A program made the position numbers and the translations under genes. A model generated the notes under the pieces. It did not search any database, had not been told where the DNA came from, and saw only the letters and a list, made by a program, of their open reading frames with translations. This document shows positions 23,501 through 34,417 of a stretch of 64,000 bases of DNA, one piece after another; the first letter of the stretch is position 1, and the number at the start of each line of letters is the position of its first letter. Origin of the DNA: Trichoplax adhaerens (lineage: Eukaryota; Placozoa; Uniplacotomia; Trichoplacea; Trichoplacidae); assembly GCF_000150275.1 (NCBI RefSeq), contig NW_002060966.1:687311-751310 (forward strand). Reading direction: 5' to 3'.

Positions 23501-23731
23501 TACGGATATTTGACCGGAACTATGAACGGCCAGTTAATAAACATTAGCTATTTTAAATAGTATTCGGAAGTCTCGGTCTCAAATACGTCAGCAAATATCG
23601 ACAATTATGTCTAATGCATTCGATTAAGCAATACCACTTATTAGTCGTACTATTTTTGCTATTCATAGGTAAAATATCAACTGTAGTATCCTCTATATTA
23701 AAACTCTTATTATTTGTTACACTAGTGCTAC
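20562..23731 (-). CDS. Roc-COR family protein with degraded GTPase motifs
   Basis: Exons 23731-23651, 23449-23303, 23217-23122 and 22771-20562 join in one frame, all phase 1. The three short exons encode acidic, Ser-rich linkers (for example AYSESDDEGYSQQ). The last exon (735 codons plus stop) starts RTAIREFKEAF and runs into a Roc fold with LIGPNHEDKS as its P-loop, WNFNNHAYY at the G3 position and ILFVATNSDD at G4. A COR region follows (FLHGIGEIIFSQ, LIVTELSWFYDNFRKI). The C-terminus has Cys pairs (FFPCLKC, IIKCTNAKC) that may bind zinc. In Roc-COR proteins such as LRRK and DAPK1, Roc binds GTP and COR dimerises. Here key residues of G1 and G3 are changed. The 5' end is not a start codon; the upstream TPR exon fits the phase and may be the true N-terminus. 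Family call fairly sure, exon joins likely. Confidence 0.7.
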
Positions 23732-25348
23732 CTGGCAATTAAAAATTAAGAAAATATTGGTACGTCATTGTTACAGAGTTATACACTTTAGTATCGAGGT
23801 AATAGCAGAAACAATTATGTTAGGATAATTTTGTTGATTTACCCCTATATGAAGAGTTTCTGATTTAGTTATGTAATATTTAAATGTAACTCTAGCTTTT
23901 ATGGTGATACATACAGCCTACTGAAATTATTAGCTTAATTAGGGAATCGAGAATAATCTTCTTACAATTCAAATCACTGTGATTTTAATTTACTTATGGT
24001 AGATTGTAGATTATCGTAGAAATGTTCCGTGATAGACGATTTTGTAATCTGACGATTTTTGATTAGTCAATGGATATCTATGTTCGTAAATACTGTTATC
24101 TTAATTAGGTAGCAGTAGATAAAATTAGCGTTTGATTCATTATCAGGTTTAAACGTCAATATCACTAACTAGGGTGTCTTTGCGATTGTAAAAGAGTCTA
24201 TAAATACGATAAATCGTATAATAAAGTGAGTTCTTATGATTAGTGTTTAAGATAAGATACGAGGCGTCTAAGTCTTTTTGTAGTCTGCTAGTATAGGAAA
24301 ACAGTTCATGAAAGAGTAGATACTGCTCCCTGATATGTGCTTCAGGGAATCGACTGATTGATCGTGCATTACGTTATCTTGTAGCAAAGCTGTTTTGTAA
24401 CAGTAATGACATTCTTTTGAAATATTTTTTCAATTAAAAGAATAGAAATGAGAGTTTCTAAAAGGATTATATGGAACAAAAATATCCTGCAATTAAGCCA
24501 AAAAATATTCGTAAGAAAGTTCGCTTCTTTGACTGTACATAATTCTTATCTCTAATGATGCGGAATATACCACGTTTCATTTAATAATCGTCATCAATTT
24601 GAGCTACAGAAATTACTGCTAACTCTAGCAAACAAAGTATTCTATTATAGAATTAAAGGCTATTTAATTACCTTTATATATTAATAATCTAGACATCATA
24701 AACAAGAGAATTTGAATTATTTCTGCTCGTATTACAATCTATAAGACTTGATATTCATTTGAAAATTCTCATCTTATGTTTCTACTTGATGGAAAATCTA
24801 GATACTTACTACATCAGTATGGTTTAAACGTAAACTCTGTTACTAATATAAATATAAATATTTTAATACGTAATTTTACTGTCACAATATATTTGAAAGC
24901 AATTATTAGTGCTGTAATCTATTGCTACAGCTACCCTTACGGTACATGAAGCAGCACAGTACTTGTAATAAATTTTACTTTAACCTGTAAGATTAATTCC
25001 TCAGCCTATGGTACAGCAACTAGAATCTTTAGGTTAATGCACTAACGAATGGCTCGATATAACGTAACTCTCATACTTTTTATTGTTCATTATCCAAGTT
25101 ATGCAATCTATCAGTCGTTATAAATATATTTGTTACGCTATCAGTATTTCTTTGAAAACAATGATATAACACATTTGTAAGCAATTATCAGAGCTGAAAT
25201 CTATTGCTACAAGTACCCTTGCGACATATAAAACAACACAATACTTATAGAAATTTTGTAGTATAGTCAAACACAGCTTATTACTCGTGCATAAACTAAC
25301 ATACAAAATCGAGTGCGAAAAATTATTTGGTTTATCTTCTTAATACAA
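23732..25348. other. Putative large intron with internal duplication
   Basis: No exon was found. 24903-24972 and about 25190-25260 are diverged copies of one segment (shared ATCTATTGCTACA ... ACCCTT(A/G)CG). Much of the region also matches 2.4-3.0 kb in the truncated copy. If the TPR and Roc-COR exons form one gene, this is their intron. Confidence 0.4.
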
Positions 25349-27127
25349 CTATTTTGTACCTGGGTGATCGCTTGAATTATCAGACAGTATCCTGACATTT
25401 GTCTCCCCATCGTTACCTTCATTACTACTTAATGGTTCCTCTATGAATTTAGCTATCTTATCAATTTCGTCCTTCAACCACTGAAAGTCTTCTATATCTT
25501 GTTCATTGCAACTATTTCCATTATTTCCATTATTTTCGCGATTTATCAATGAATATGGACGGCCTGAAAGTAATTTATATATCTTGCGTAGTTTATGATA
25601 AGCTGTCTTCATTTCTTTATATGGCTTTTGTTTCTTTATATCTACTAAGCAGCTTCTATCTAATGCTAGAATGCTATCGCTACTGCGTATATATTTTTCC
25701 CATCTAGTCTCACTATAATAGGATCTCACAAAATCGATTTTATGCTTATCGCAGATTTCTTTCCGAAATTTTAAACTTTCCATGTACTCTTTTTTAGAGG
25801 CGTCTAACATATTAAGACTCTTATATAATTTTGCAATTTCATCTCGAATATCTGCAATCAACAGGCGGCGATGGTTTGATATTCCATTTAGAATTTCCTT
25901 GGATTTTATTAAATTTTCCTTTGCTGTTTTGAATCTGGATTTTTCTAAGTGTGCTTTTCCGATCCCATAGAAAGCTTTACTCAATTCAACTTTATTTCTA
26001 TACGTATCTTCTGGGACATTAACAACCCTGTTGTAAAAGAGCGTTGACACTTTAAAAGAATTATAATCACTTTCCCTGTCTTTCTTACGCTTGACTTTTC
26101 TCATTCTGAGAGATATTTCACCCAAAATGTTATTAATTTTTGCCCAAAATTGATAATCGTTGTATTCTTCATAATCCTTATTTTTTTTTATTACTATTTT
26201 GAACCAGCTATTAGCTTCTTTTAATTTATCTATAGCAAAGTAAGCTTTTCCTAAATATTCCGCTGAATCTATTATGTGCCAACTATTATCTTTAAAGTTT
26301 TTCTTCTTGATTCTATATGACCGCCGAAAGCAATCTATAGCTCGAAGATAATCACCCTGCATATAAAATAGATTGCCAATGGTATCATTAAGTAAAGCCA
26401 ACTTGACAGTCATTTTTATATCCGACGGCAATGAAGATTTTAATTTATCCAAAAGTGTCTTAGATAAATTTGAAGGTGTTGAGTTTACAGTTGTTTCCTC
26501 AAAAATTTTTTGTATGCTTCGTAGTACTGTTATTGACTTCTTGACATTTTGAGGTTTACAGTTTTCAGTCGTTTTCTCAGTTTTCTCGTTTTCAATCATT
26601 TTCTCAATGCTGTTTTGCATGCTTCTTGATTGTTCTCTTACAGACTTCAGAATAACAGATCGAGCCATGTCATATTTATATTGTAACATATAAACACTTG
26701 CTTTACCACCTTGAACCAAAGTTAGTAAATTATTGGGTTCATTCGAATTTAAATTTCGAATAGCAACTTCAAAATTACGTAAAGCTTCATCATACTCTCC
26801 ATTTTTGATACTTACATTGCCCATTATATACTGAGCTTCAGCAAGTAAAGAATTTAGAAATTTTTCTTTGAAATGTGACTTTTTTGCCTCAAAGTCTTTC
26901 TTAACTTTATCAAGTTGATGAAGCTGAAATTTAGACTTCATTAAACCAATCCAACTTCTACAAGTAAATCTGGTATAATCTTTATCATCAATGCACTCCA
27001 ACTGCTCCGCATCCTTGTTCGTCTCATTATAACACTTTATTGCATTGTAATAGCTTCCATTATCGTAGTAATCGTCTGCTTGATCAAGTGTAGATATTAA
27101 TTTTTCATTTAATGGTTTATTATCCAT
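25349..27127 (-). CDS. TPR-repeat protein, possible N-terminal part of a TPR-Roc-COR gene
   Basis: One uninterrupted frame of 592 codons begins at ATG 27127 (MDNKPLNEKL). It encodes helical repeats with TPR spacing: YYDNGSYYNAIKCYNE (about 21-36), GEYDEALRNFEVAIRNL (about 112-128), LLNDTIGNLFYMQGDYLRAI (about 245-264) and AEYLGKAYFAIDKLKEANSW (about 286-305), with more degenerate repeats after that. TPRs mediate protein contacts. The tail is acidic and low in complexity, ending HPGTK and TAG. Three codons before the stop, CCCAG/GTACAA at 25360/25359 forms a phase-1 donor that matches the acceptor of the Roc-COR linker exon at 23731. Splicing would give a 1433-residue protein. A nearly identical but broken copy of the 3' 60% lies at 3.0-4.1 kb. 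Confidence 0.75.
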   Translation of the reverse strand: MDNKPLNEKLISTLDQADDYYDNGSYYNAIKCYNETNKDAEQLECIDDKDYTRFTCRSWIGLMKSKFQLHQLDKVKKDFEAKKSHFKEKFLNSLLAEAQYIMGNVSIKNGEYDEALRNFEVAIRNLNSNEPNNLLTLVQGGKASVYMLQYKYDMARSVILKSVREQSRSMQNSIEKMIENEKTEKTTENCKPQNVKKSITVLRSIQKIFEETTVNSTPSNLSKTLLDKLKSSLPSDIKMTVKLALLNDTIGNLFYMQGDYLRAIDCFRRSYRIKKKNFKDNSWHIIDSAEYLGKAYFAIDKLKEANSWFKIVIKKNKDYEEYNDYQFWAKINNILGEISLRMRKVKRKKDRESDYNSFKVSTLFYNRVVNVPEDTYRNKVELSKAFYGIGKAHLEKSRFKTAKENLIKSKEILNGISNHRRLLIADIRDEIAKLYKSLNMLDASKKEYMESLKFRKEICDKHKIDFVRSYYSETRWEKYIRSSDSILALDRSCLVDIKKQKPYKEMKTAYHKLRKIYKLLSGRPYSLINRENNGNNGNSCNEQDIEDFQWLKDEIDKIAKFIEEPLSSNEGNDGETNVRILSDNSSDHPGTK

Positions 27128-27849
27128 GTTTACTAAATTTTCTCAAGGCAGTATGTCTTTTTCATGCATCAGGTAGTAAAAATGTGATTACGCGTATAAT
27201 TAACTATACGACAATATCTAACGTACTACTAAAATAAAATATGCCTGGATTGAAATCATTATAACCGCTCCCAATTTGCCTTTACAGCTATAATAACTTT
27301 GTGCATTGATGATCATGATATGGCGACGAATGCAACTGCATGAGTATTAAAAATAGTCACAGTCTGTAAAACTTGAAATTTAGAAAAACAACCGTCAATT
27401 ATTCACTTTGAATTTAAATTATAGCCTTTGCTGCTTAGTAACGTAACTCGGAAATTCCCGCCATTGGCTCTCCTTTGTTAAGATGGCGAAACTAATTCTA
27501 GTTGCCCCACCTACTGATTAATTTCCATCGCTTATATATATGGCAAATACTAACATAAAAGGTTATTTCACGATACGTCTACAAACGCTCCTGTCAATTT
27601 ACCGATTATTTGTTTATTTTATTGATATTAGACACTTATTTCAACTCCTTCACAACAATAAAGTCCTAAAAAAGCCTTAATGGATATAAGCCTGGCAGTA
27701 TACTTCGTTAGTATGTCTCATCATAGGAATAGCGTGATAAACAAAGACATACAAAATTTAAAATTCATGGCTATCGAGCATAGAAAGCACCAGAAACTCA
27801 CGACATACCCATACTGTGGGAAACCAAAATGGATATAACAGTTTTTGTC

Positions 27850-27990
27850 ATAATATAAACGCATTTTCCTATTGCGTATCTGAAAACCAGCTAATCATTC
27901 AACGTAATTTACTGTTCTTATTTTTTAAAGTGACTATAATCTTATTTAAATTTGTTATTATATCATTGTGTATGCAGGACAGAACTACCT
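27850..27990 (+). repeat. Diverged dispersed repeat, copy 2
   Basis: Partner of 9165-9310, same orientation, with alternating conserved and diverged blocks. The origin is unknown. Confidence 0.4.
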
Positions 27991-29011
27991 ACCGTATGAA
28001 TTCATCGACCCATAATCATCTCTTATTTAGTAAGGGTAAAAAACCCATTATTCACAGCTTGTGAAAAAATGCCTAATTTACAACTAACAGTTACCAAACT
28101 TATCACTTTCTATGTATTTTCTATAGTAAAGTAACAATAAATTCAAACTAAAAGCTATAAAAAACTCCGTTTCAGTCCTTTACTACAAAAAAGTCTGCGA
28201 ATGCGCGATCGCGAGCTACCCTAATAAATTCACTAGAGTTCAGCTCAATCTATTCAACTTGTCCAATTCGTATAAGAATATAAAAAATCTGTTTCATAAT
28301 TGCGTAAAACTGATTTTAAAATGATAGCGCTTTGTATGACTTCTGGATCTAATAATTACCATTAATCAAGGTCTATGTCAACTCCATTTAAATAGACAAT
28401 TGAGTGCCCAGTACCAAGCAAAGTAACACTGTTTACTAGTGAATTTATTCTTTACCTTTGTATTACATATGTTAGTAAGGTAGATAACTAATACATATTT
28501 AAAGTTGTTAGTATGTGTTAAGCATCTATTATATAATATATGTTCTATCATACCTACATAACATAGTTTTCACGTTTGCTGTTACACATGTGCACGCGTT
28601 TTATGTTCGCCTAAAATGTAATTTCACCCAGATAACTTTTGGATAAACATACCTCATTTGTTACTATTTAATGAGATGTTTATTATTAATAGAACAATTT
28701 TTTTAATTTAAAGTTTTGTAGCTCGTTTGAGTAGTTCTTTAGAACTGGTATAATTTTACATTAATCCTTCCCTTACATTCTATCTCCATTCTGTACTCAT
28801 ACGATCTTACCTTAAGATGACGTACATTGATTTTTGCTTACTGATTTATATTAAGGCAAGTAGTACAACACTTTGGATTATGGAGTTTCTCTTGCAACTG
28901 CGATGAGGCGAATAATATTGCCTTAGGCAGAAGAAAAATTCTTGCTTAGGTAAGACTAATGATGCCTCCCATTTTGATTTGGCTGGCGCAACAGGATAAC
29001 ATGCATTAAAG

Positions 29012-29026
29012 TTAGGGTTAGGGTTT
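29012..29026 (+). repeat. Short interstitial telomere-type repeat (TTAGGG)
   Basis: Two TTAGGG units plus TTT, the second such tract in the window. Confidence 0.5.
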
Positions 29027-31878
29027 ACAGTAATATGAAAATTTATTTTTGTGACTATAGGTATGCTGGTTCGAATAGTAGGTTATCACTTTACATGGTA
29101 TGTGTAACCTACGCACTTGTATAAAGCAGACATCAAGGTAAAAATTTTCACACTACTTCAATAGTAAGTCATACTTTAGGAGCAACATCAAACACATTAA
29201 CTCAAATTTAGTTCGATAATGTTATAAATTCAATAAGCATAATGAGGAGGTTTATAGAAAGCATTGGTAATCGCTTTGATCAACATATAGTCTTCCATCA
29301 TTGGAAGATAGGCACTAACTACAGCTGATTTTACCGTTTTAGCAACGAAGATTTGAAACATATCTCGGATGTATCCCGTTACTGTTGCGTTAATTAATTT
29401 TATACCTAGGGATTATATTATGACAACCACTTAGGAAGCGCTACATGAGATCATCATCACATTCAATCAATGTCAAAAAATGTTATGAGTAACAACTGTA
29501 GGGATGAGTAATTTATAATGTTATACATTTTTATTCAGTCCTGGTAATATAAATTACTGTCCAATTAATTCATAACGATGAAGGTGTGCGTATGACATAC
29601 CATTACTAAAAGTATATAAAAGATTTTAATGTCAGTCAAATCGCCTAAAAAAAATCCCCTAAAATAATGCGATGCTGATAGTTACTGTAGTTATGCTTGG
29701 GCTACTACACTTATTTATAAGTGCATAAGGCTGTAAGCCGTATAAAAATGATGGCTATATTAATAAACAAACTGGAATTATTAACTGTGAGTAATATTAA
29801 TATCAAACAGTTTGGTTATCTTTTATTGGCATCACATTTAGTTGACTGTGACTTATCTCGTATATATATCTTGCAGTCAGTCATTGAAAAGAAATACATC
29901 AGGGTGGCATTTAGAGGAGCTTTCAATGTTACAGAGTACAAAGTATCATTGATACCCTTTATACGGGCAAAAGCACATGCAATGAAGATATGTGCTCTTA
30001 TTCTGCATATATTCCACAGCAAAGTATACAATCTCATTTATTTGCATAAAATTGCAAAGATCTAAGTCATCTTCGCATCATCTAAAGGTGCATGGTAATA
30101 TTTTTAAAATATAATATGCTAAATAGATCGTCGTAAGTTGATGTTAAAACATTATGTAAGTGTCAGATAGAGTACAGAAATATAAGTTACTAGATAGTGC
30201 ATTCATTAATTATTATTGTGAGTATATGGAGATAGCAAGCGTTAGGGAAAGCATGAATGTGAAGTAAATTTCACTTCATTCTGTGATACTTTCTTGAATC
30301 TATCAAAGCATGTATCACTAGCAATAAAAATAAATAAGCGTAGTCAGAAGCTCCTCATTGAATAATTTGTTCATTTAATTAAAACAACTAACGATTTAAG
30401 ATAAAAATTTCAACCATTCTGTTGCATCTATATGTTTCTATACAGCTATCTGGGTTTGCGTTAATATTTCAGCCTATGGTACAACAATTATATTTCCTGC
30501 AGATTTATTCATTCCATTCGATGTACGCGTGTTACAATTTGTAGCCTCATGTTCTGATATCATAGCATAAGGAATGTAGCTCGTGCAGTAGAAATCATAT
30601 ACAATTATTGAATGGGCTCTTCAATTTTTTAAATCAGACACGAAGGAAGAATTTGTCATTTCACTAAAGTAGATTTCCTAATATAACCCAGAGCAACTAA
30701 TTACTGTATACTGAGTATAGTAGAAGAAATTGACTACAGTAACAGATGTGAATATGATATCTTTAGAACTATCAAATACGGCTACAGTCTATAATTTCAC
30801 TTACTAGCACTAAAGTACTATCGAATGGTTTTAATAAAGGCTATTACCGCTAATGAAAATTCTGCAGGCCTATTTGGGAGGATCTATCATTAATATTGTA
30901 AGCTATTACTGAACTTCCTCGATTTCGATCTCATCTGAACCCCTATTGTTGTCTCGAACCAACCTAATAATTGGAGGACCTAACATATTAATCGTTAATA
31001 TATTCATTCAAGGCAGAACTACAGTATATGGTCCAATTGTTGCCATTTACAAAGATAGGTTTTGAATATATCCTATTTACCCTTGACATCATGCACGCAA
31101 TTTCTTTTTTAAAATCAAAACTAGAACTTTGATTCATTTATATAGAATCGTCGCTTTTTTTACTTGATCCTCGGTCTCTGGTATATTTCCTGCTGAGTTT
31201 CTTGCTACACAATATTCAGATAATCGATTCATCCTGCATACTACAAAAGAAGATGATTAATGATTCGATGCATGCGCATGCCTAGGATAAAATGATCTTT
31301 TCTGCCTAGAGGCTAAATATAAAAATTGATTTTCGATATATTCTAAGCAAATATCAAGTATGTTTTAGTGCTACTTTTGCTATTAATCACCATGCTCATT
31401 AATACAGTCCACGTATGCTCCAAGGACTCGAATATATTACATAGTGTGAATTACTACAGCAATCTTATTAAAGAGAACAGAGTCAAACTGGATCGATTAA
31501 TTAGAAATAATTCTAGTTGAATTAACTAAAGAAATCAAATCAGATTATAATTTTGTGAAATATACTCGTAGTTATTCCGTAACATCAAGTGTAGAGTTGT
31601 ATAAAAGATGACCAATAACTAATACTATAAATACTTTCAGAATCAATGCTTATTTCAAGTGAAGAAAATTTCTAATCATATCTGTTTGACATTAATAATT
31701 TTTGAAATTAGAATAGTACAACGGAAAAGTTATCCAGATAACAATAAATATCCTGAAGATACCGATTTTAGCGAAGGCTTCTTTCAAATTATTAAAATGA
31801 TAAAGAAGAATTAAAAGACTCCTTATAAGCGATCATTACGGCTACTTTTGTTCAAGAAGTATACTAAATTATACAACA

Positions 31879-34417
31879 ATGCCTATAACTCATCAACCTC
31901 CCAATCATTCTAATCGAAGTAGTCCACAAGATGAAGATCACCAAAATCAAATACAACCGATTGTGTGGAAATCGATTTCATCATGGCATGTGGTACCTCC
32001 GAGCTGTCCTCCAGGCTTAGAATACTTATCCCTTATTGATAGAGTCTACATTGTCCATAATGGCTATAAGAGTAATAGTAAGTTTAGAATCTTGAACCTG
32101 ATATTACAATTGTTACGATTCGAGATCAAATTCTAAACTATCAACCATTACAGTACCATTCGCAGTCCAATAAGTCTTCTTTTTAAATAATTATATGTAC
32201 AAAAATGATCTTGCACAACTTCAAGCGAATGGATGATAGCCTTTAGCAGTGTATGGCCAGACTGGCCACCAGAACTCCTAATTTGCCTGCATTAATGTTA
32301 TATCATGACTGCATAGTATCATACAACAATAATTACTGTCATAGCATTATAGTGGAGACTACCAGTAAAAAATTGACTAATTACTAACAGTAGCTGATTA
32401 TTGCCCACTAAAGTCACTGTGTGTATAAGTGTAATAATATAGAGTATAAGATATCATTAAAGTTTTACTGTATGGAGTATTAAAAGTTGTACGTATAAAA
32501 GCATAATTGTAGTTGAAAAAGTTGAAAAAGTACTAACTGATAGATGAACAAATACATTATCCTTTGTTAGCTTCTAAAATACGGCATGAACTATTCTAAC
32601 TAATAACTTACGAGACTCCTATGATGATGAAGTGATAAAATTAATACTATATCATATCTATCAACGATACAATGATTTACTTCGAATGATGTCGATGATC
32701 TGGTACACATATTGATCCTAATGTTAATGTGCTATACTTTTATAGAAGATTTTTCCAATGACCATTACAGTTATCACATCAAAGGAAATGATGGGCAAAT
32801 AATTCTAGGAGCTTGTGGAGGTAACCTGATCGCCAAGCAAATAATTAATCTTTCTATAAGCATTACAAAGAGTGTCGTAATATCTAGCGTACAATAAGTT
32901 ACGACTAAGCAATATCTGCATTGGATAATTTATGTATAAACTTCATGTGTGAGCTTTCCATAGCAAATTTCTATATTACTTATTAGCTACCTGTGAATGT
33001 TGTTTGTATCTTACCTGCACTATATGTATTATTAACCTTAATGAATGAATTAACTTCAATTGAATATGGACTTCGATTTTATCTTTAATGAAATTGAAAT
33101 TGTCAGTAAGAGATAGTGTGGGTAACAAGTCACAACTCAGCTGCTATCAAGAATTAATGCTAAGCGATTGCGATGAAAAGCAAATCGTTCACTTATCGCA
33201 AATAGGATATAAGCCTAATGTATTTTGCTGGCTATTCGGTTGGAAGAGCTATAAATTCAACGTGTTTTGCCCACCAGGCACAAGCATTGGTAGCTTTCAA
33301 AAGTAAGTTAATATGAGTAAGAAAAATTTATAAATTTAGTGATAATTAACATGCCTACCTCATTTAATTCACAACATGTATGGATTAAGGATTATTTAAT
33401 ATTTAGAAAATTTGTAAATTCACGTTAAGATCATATTTCGATTGCTGAAATTAATTTACTTCGATCTCATATTGAGTATTTAAAGTTGAAAATAGCTTAA
33501 TATTACCACAAAATTCTACTGAACTACTAGGCGAATAATTGCATTTGATGCTCCAAGTTAGATATTAAGATTTCAGAATTTTCTTATTTTTTCTCTGAAA
33601 TCAACTGAAATATTTAGAAATAATGAAAAAAGTCAAGATTATTGTATTTATGATACCAAAGAAAATGCAAGAATATATATAATGGAATCTAGTATTGATC
33701 TTCAACAAGCTCAAGTATCAAGGCGAGACAGAAATCATCTACTGAGCTTCTACGAGGTGTTACAATCTCTCTTGAAAATATAGTAATTATTATCGCATCG
33801 TCCTTGCTACTCAAATTGATACGATATATTCCAATACAGAATCATGGACTAGTACTAAATTCCTCAATGATTGCACATCGTCGTATTTAGGTTTCAAATT
33901 AACCAATGCGCATTCTATCTCCTCGCATATTTGATGATTATTTTAGATCAAAAGAAATCTCTATGGTCAACGTATTGGTACCTTAACGAGATCTATCAAT
34001 GTCACCACCAGTAGGGCTACAATAGAAATTTCCTGTAAGTTCAATGCAATTTTATTATTGATATACAATTGATTGAAGGATTATCAGATTTAAGGACTCG
34101 GCAAATTTTTAATAATAATATTTAGCATTTATGCATATCTATGCAAGAATTAATTCTAACTTAACTTTTATTAATTAAATTTAATTAAATATAGTTCCCA
34201 ACGAAATGGATGTTCATCTGAAAGCGATTATACTTGGCTTAGCTATCGTTGTACCAATATAACTGAAACTCATAGTAATCAATCTTTTTTTTCACAAAAT
34301 TTCAGTCGCGTATCTACTGGCTATATGACTATAAAGAATAAGAGAAATATCACAAAATTTTTAATTGATTTCGGAACACAGCATAATGTAAAATTATACG
34401 TTTGGTGTCATTTATGA
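31879..34417 (+). CDS. Divergent phospholipid scramblase family protein
   Basis: Four exons follow in one frame: 31879-32077 (ATG start), 32746-32820, 33107-33302 and 34195-34417 (TGA). Exon 1 has a Pro/Gln/His-rich head, then CPPGLEYLSLIDRVYIV, the hallmark start of the scramblase domain. Exon 2 (HYSYHIKGNDGQIILGA) corresponds to the family's strand before its Cys-rich part. Exon 3 carries FCPPGTSIGSF, matching the PPGxxIG element. Exon 4 (GYMTIKNKRNITKFL) only loosely resembles the following strand. Scramblases are membrane-associated beta-barrel proteins linked to calcium-dependent lipid mixing and to nuclear signalling. The product, about 231 residues, is shorter than the usual 300 or so. 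I do not see the family's Cys cluster or its C-terminal hydrophobic helix. Exons 1-3 are fairly secure; exon 4 is tentative, and a 3' exon may be missing. Confidence 0.55.

Larger units (their letters stand above)
27128..31878. other. Gene-poor spacer
   Basis: No gene supported in 4.75 kb. It contains a diverged repeat at 27850-27990 and a telomere-type tract at 29012-29026. An open frame of 114 codons (29721-30065, plus) starts with GTG, lacks splice or domain support and is overlapped by an antisense frame, so I do not call it. Confidence 0.45.

Noticed and set aside
25349-25360. Treating the TAG after HPGTK as proof that the TPR gene is separate
   Set aside because: A phase-1 donor three codons before the stop makes the stop uninformative. 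I left both gene models open.
29721-30065. 114-codon open frame on the plus strand
   Set aside because: Begins with GTG, has no ATG, splice border or recognisable domain, and a 73-codon antisense frame covers most of it. Likely chance.
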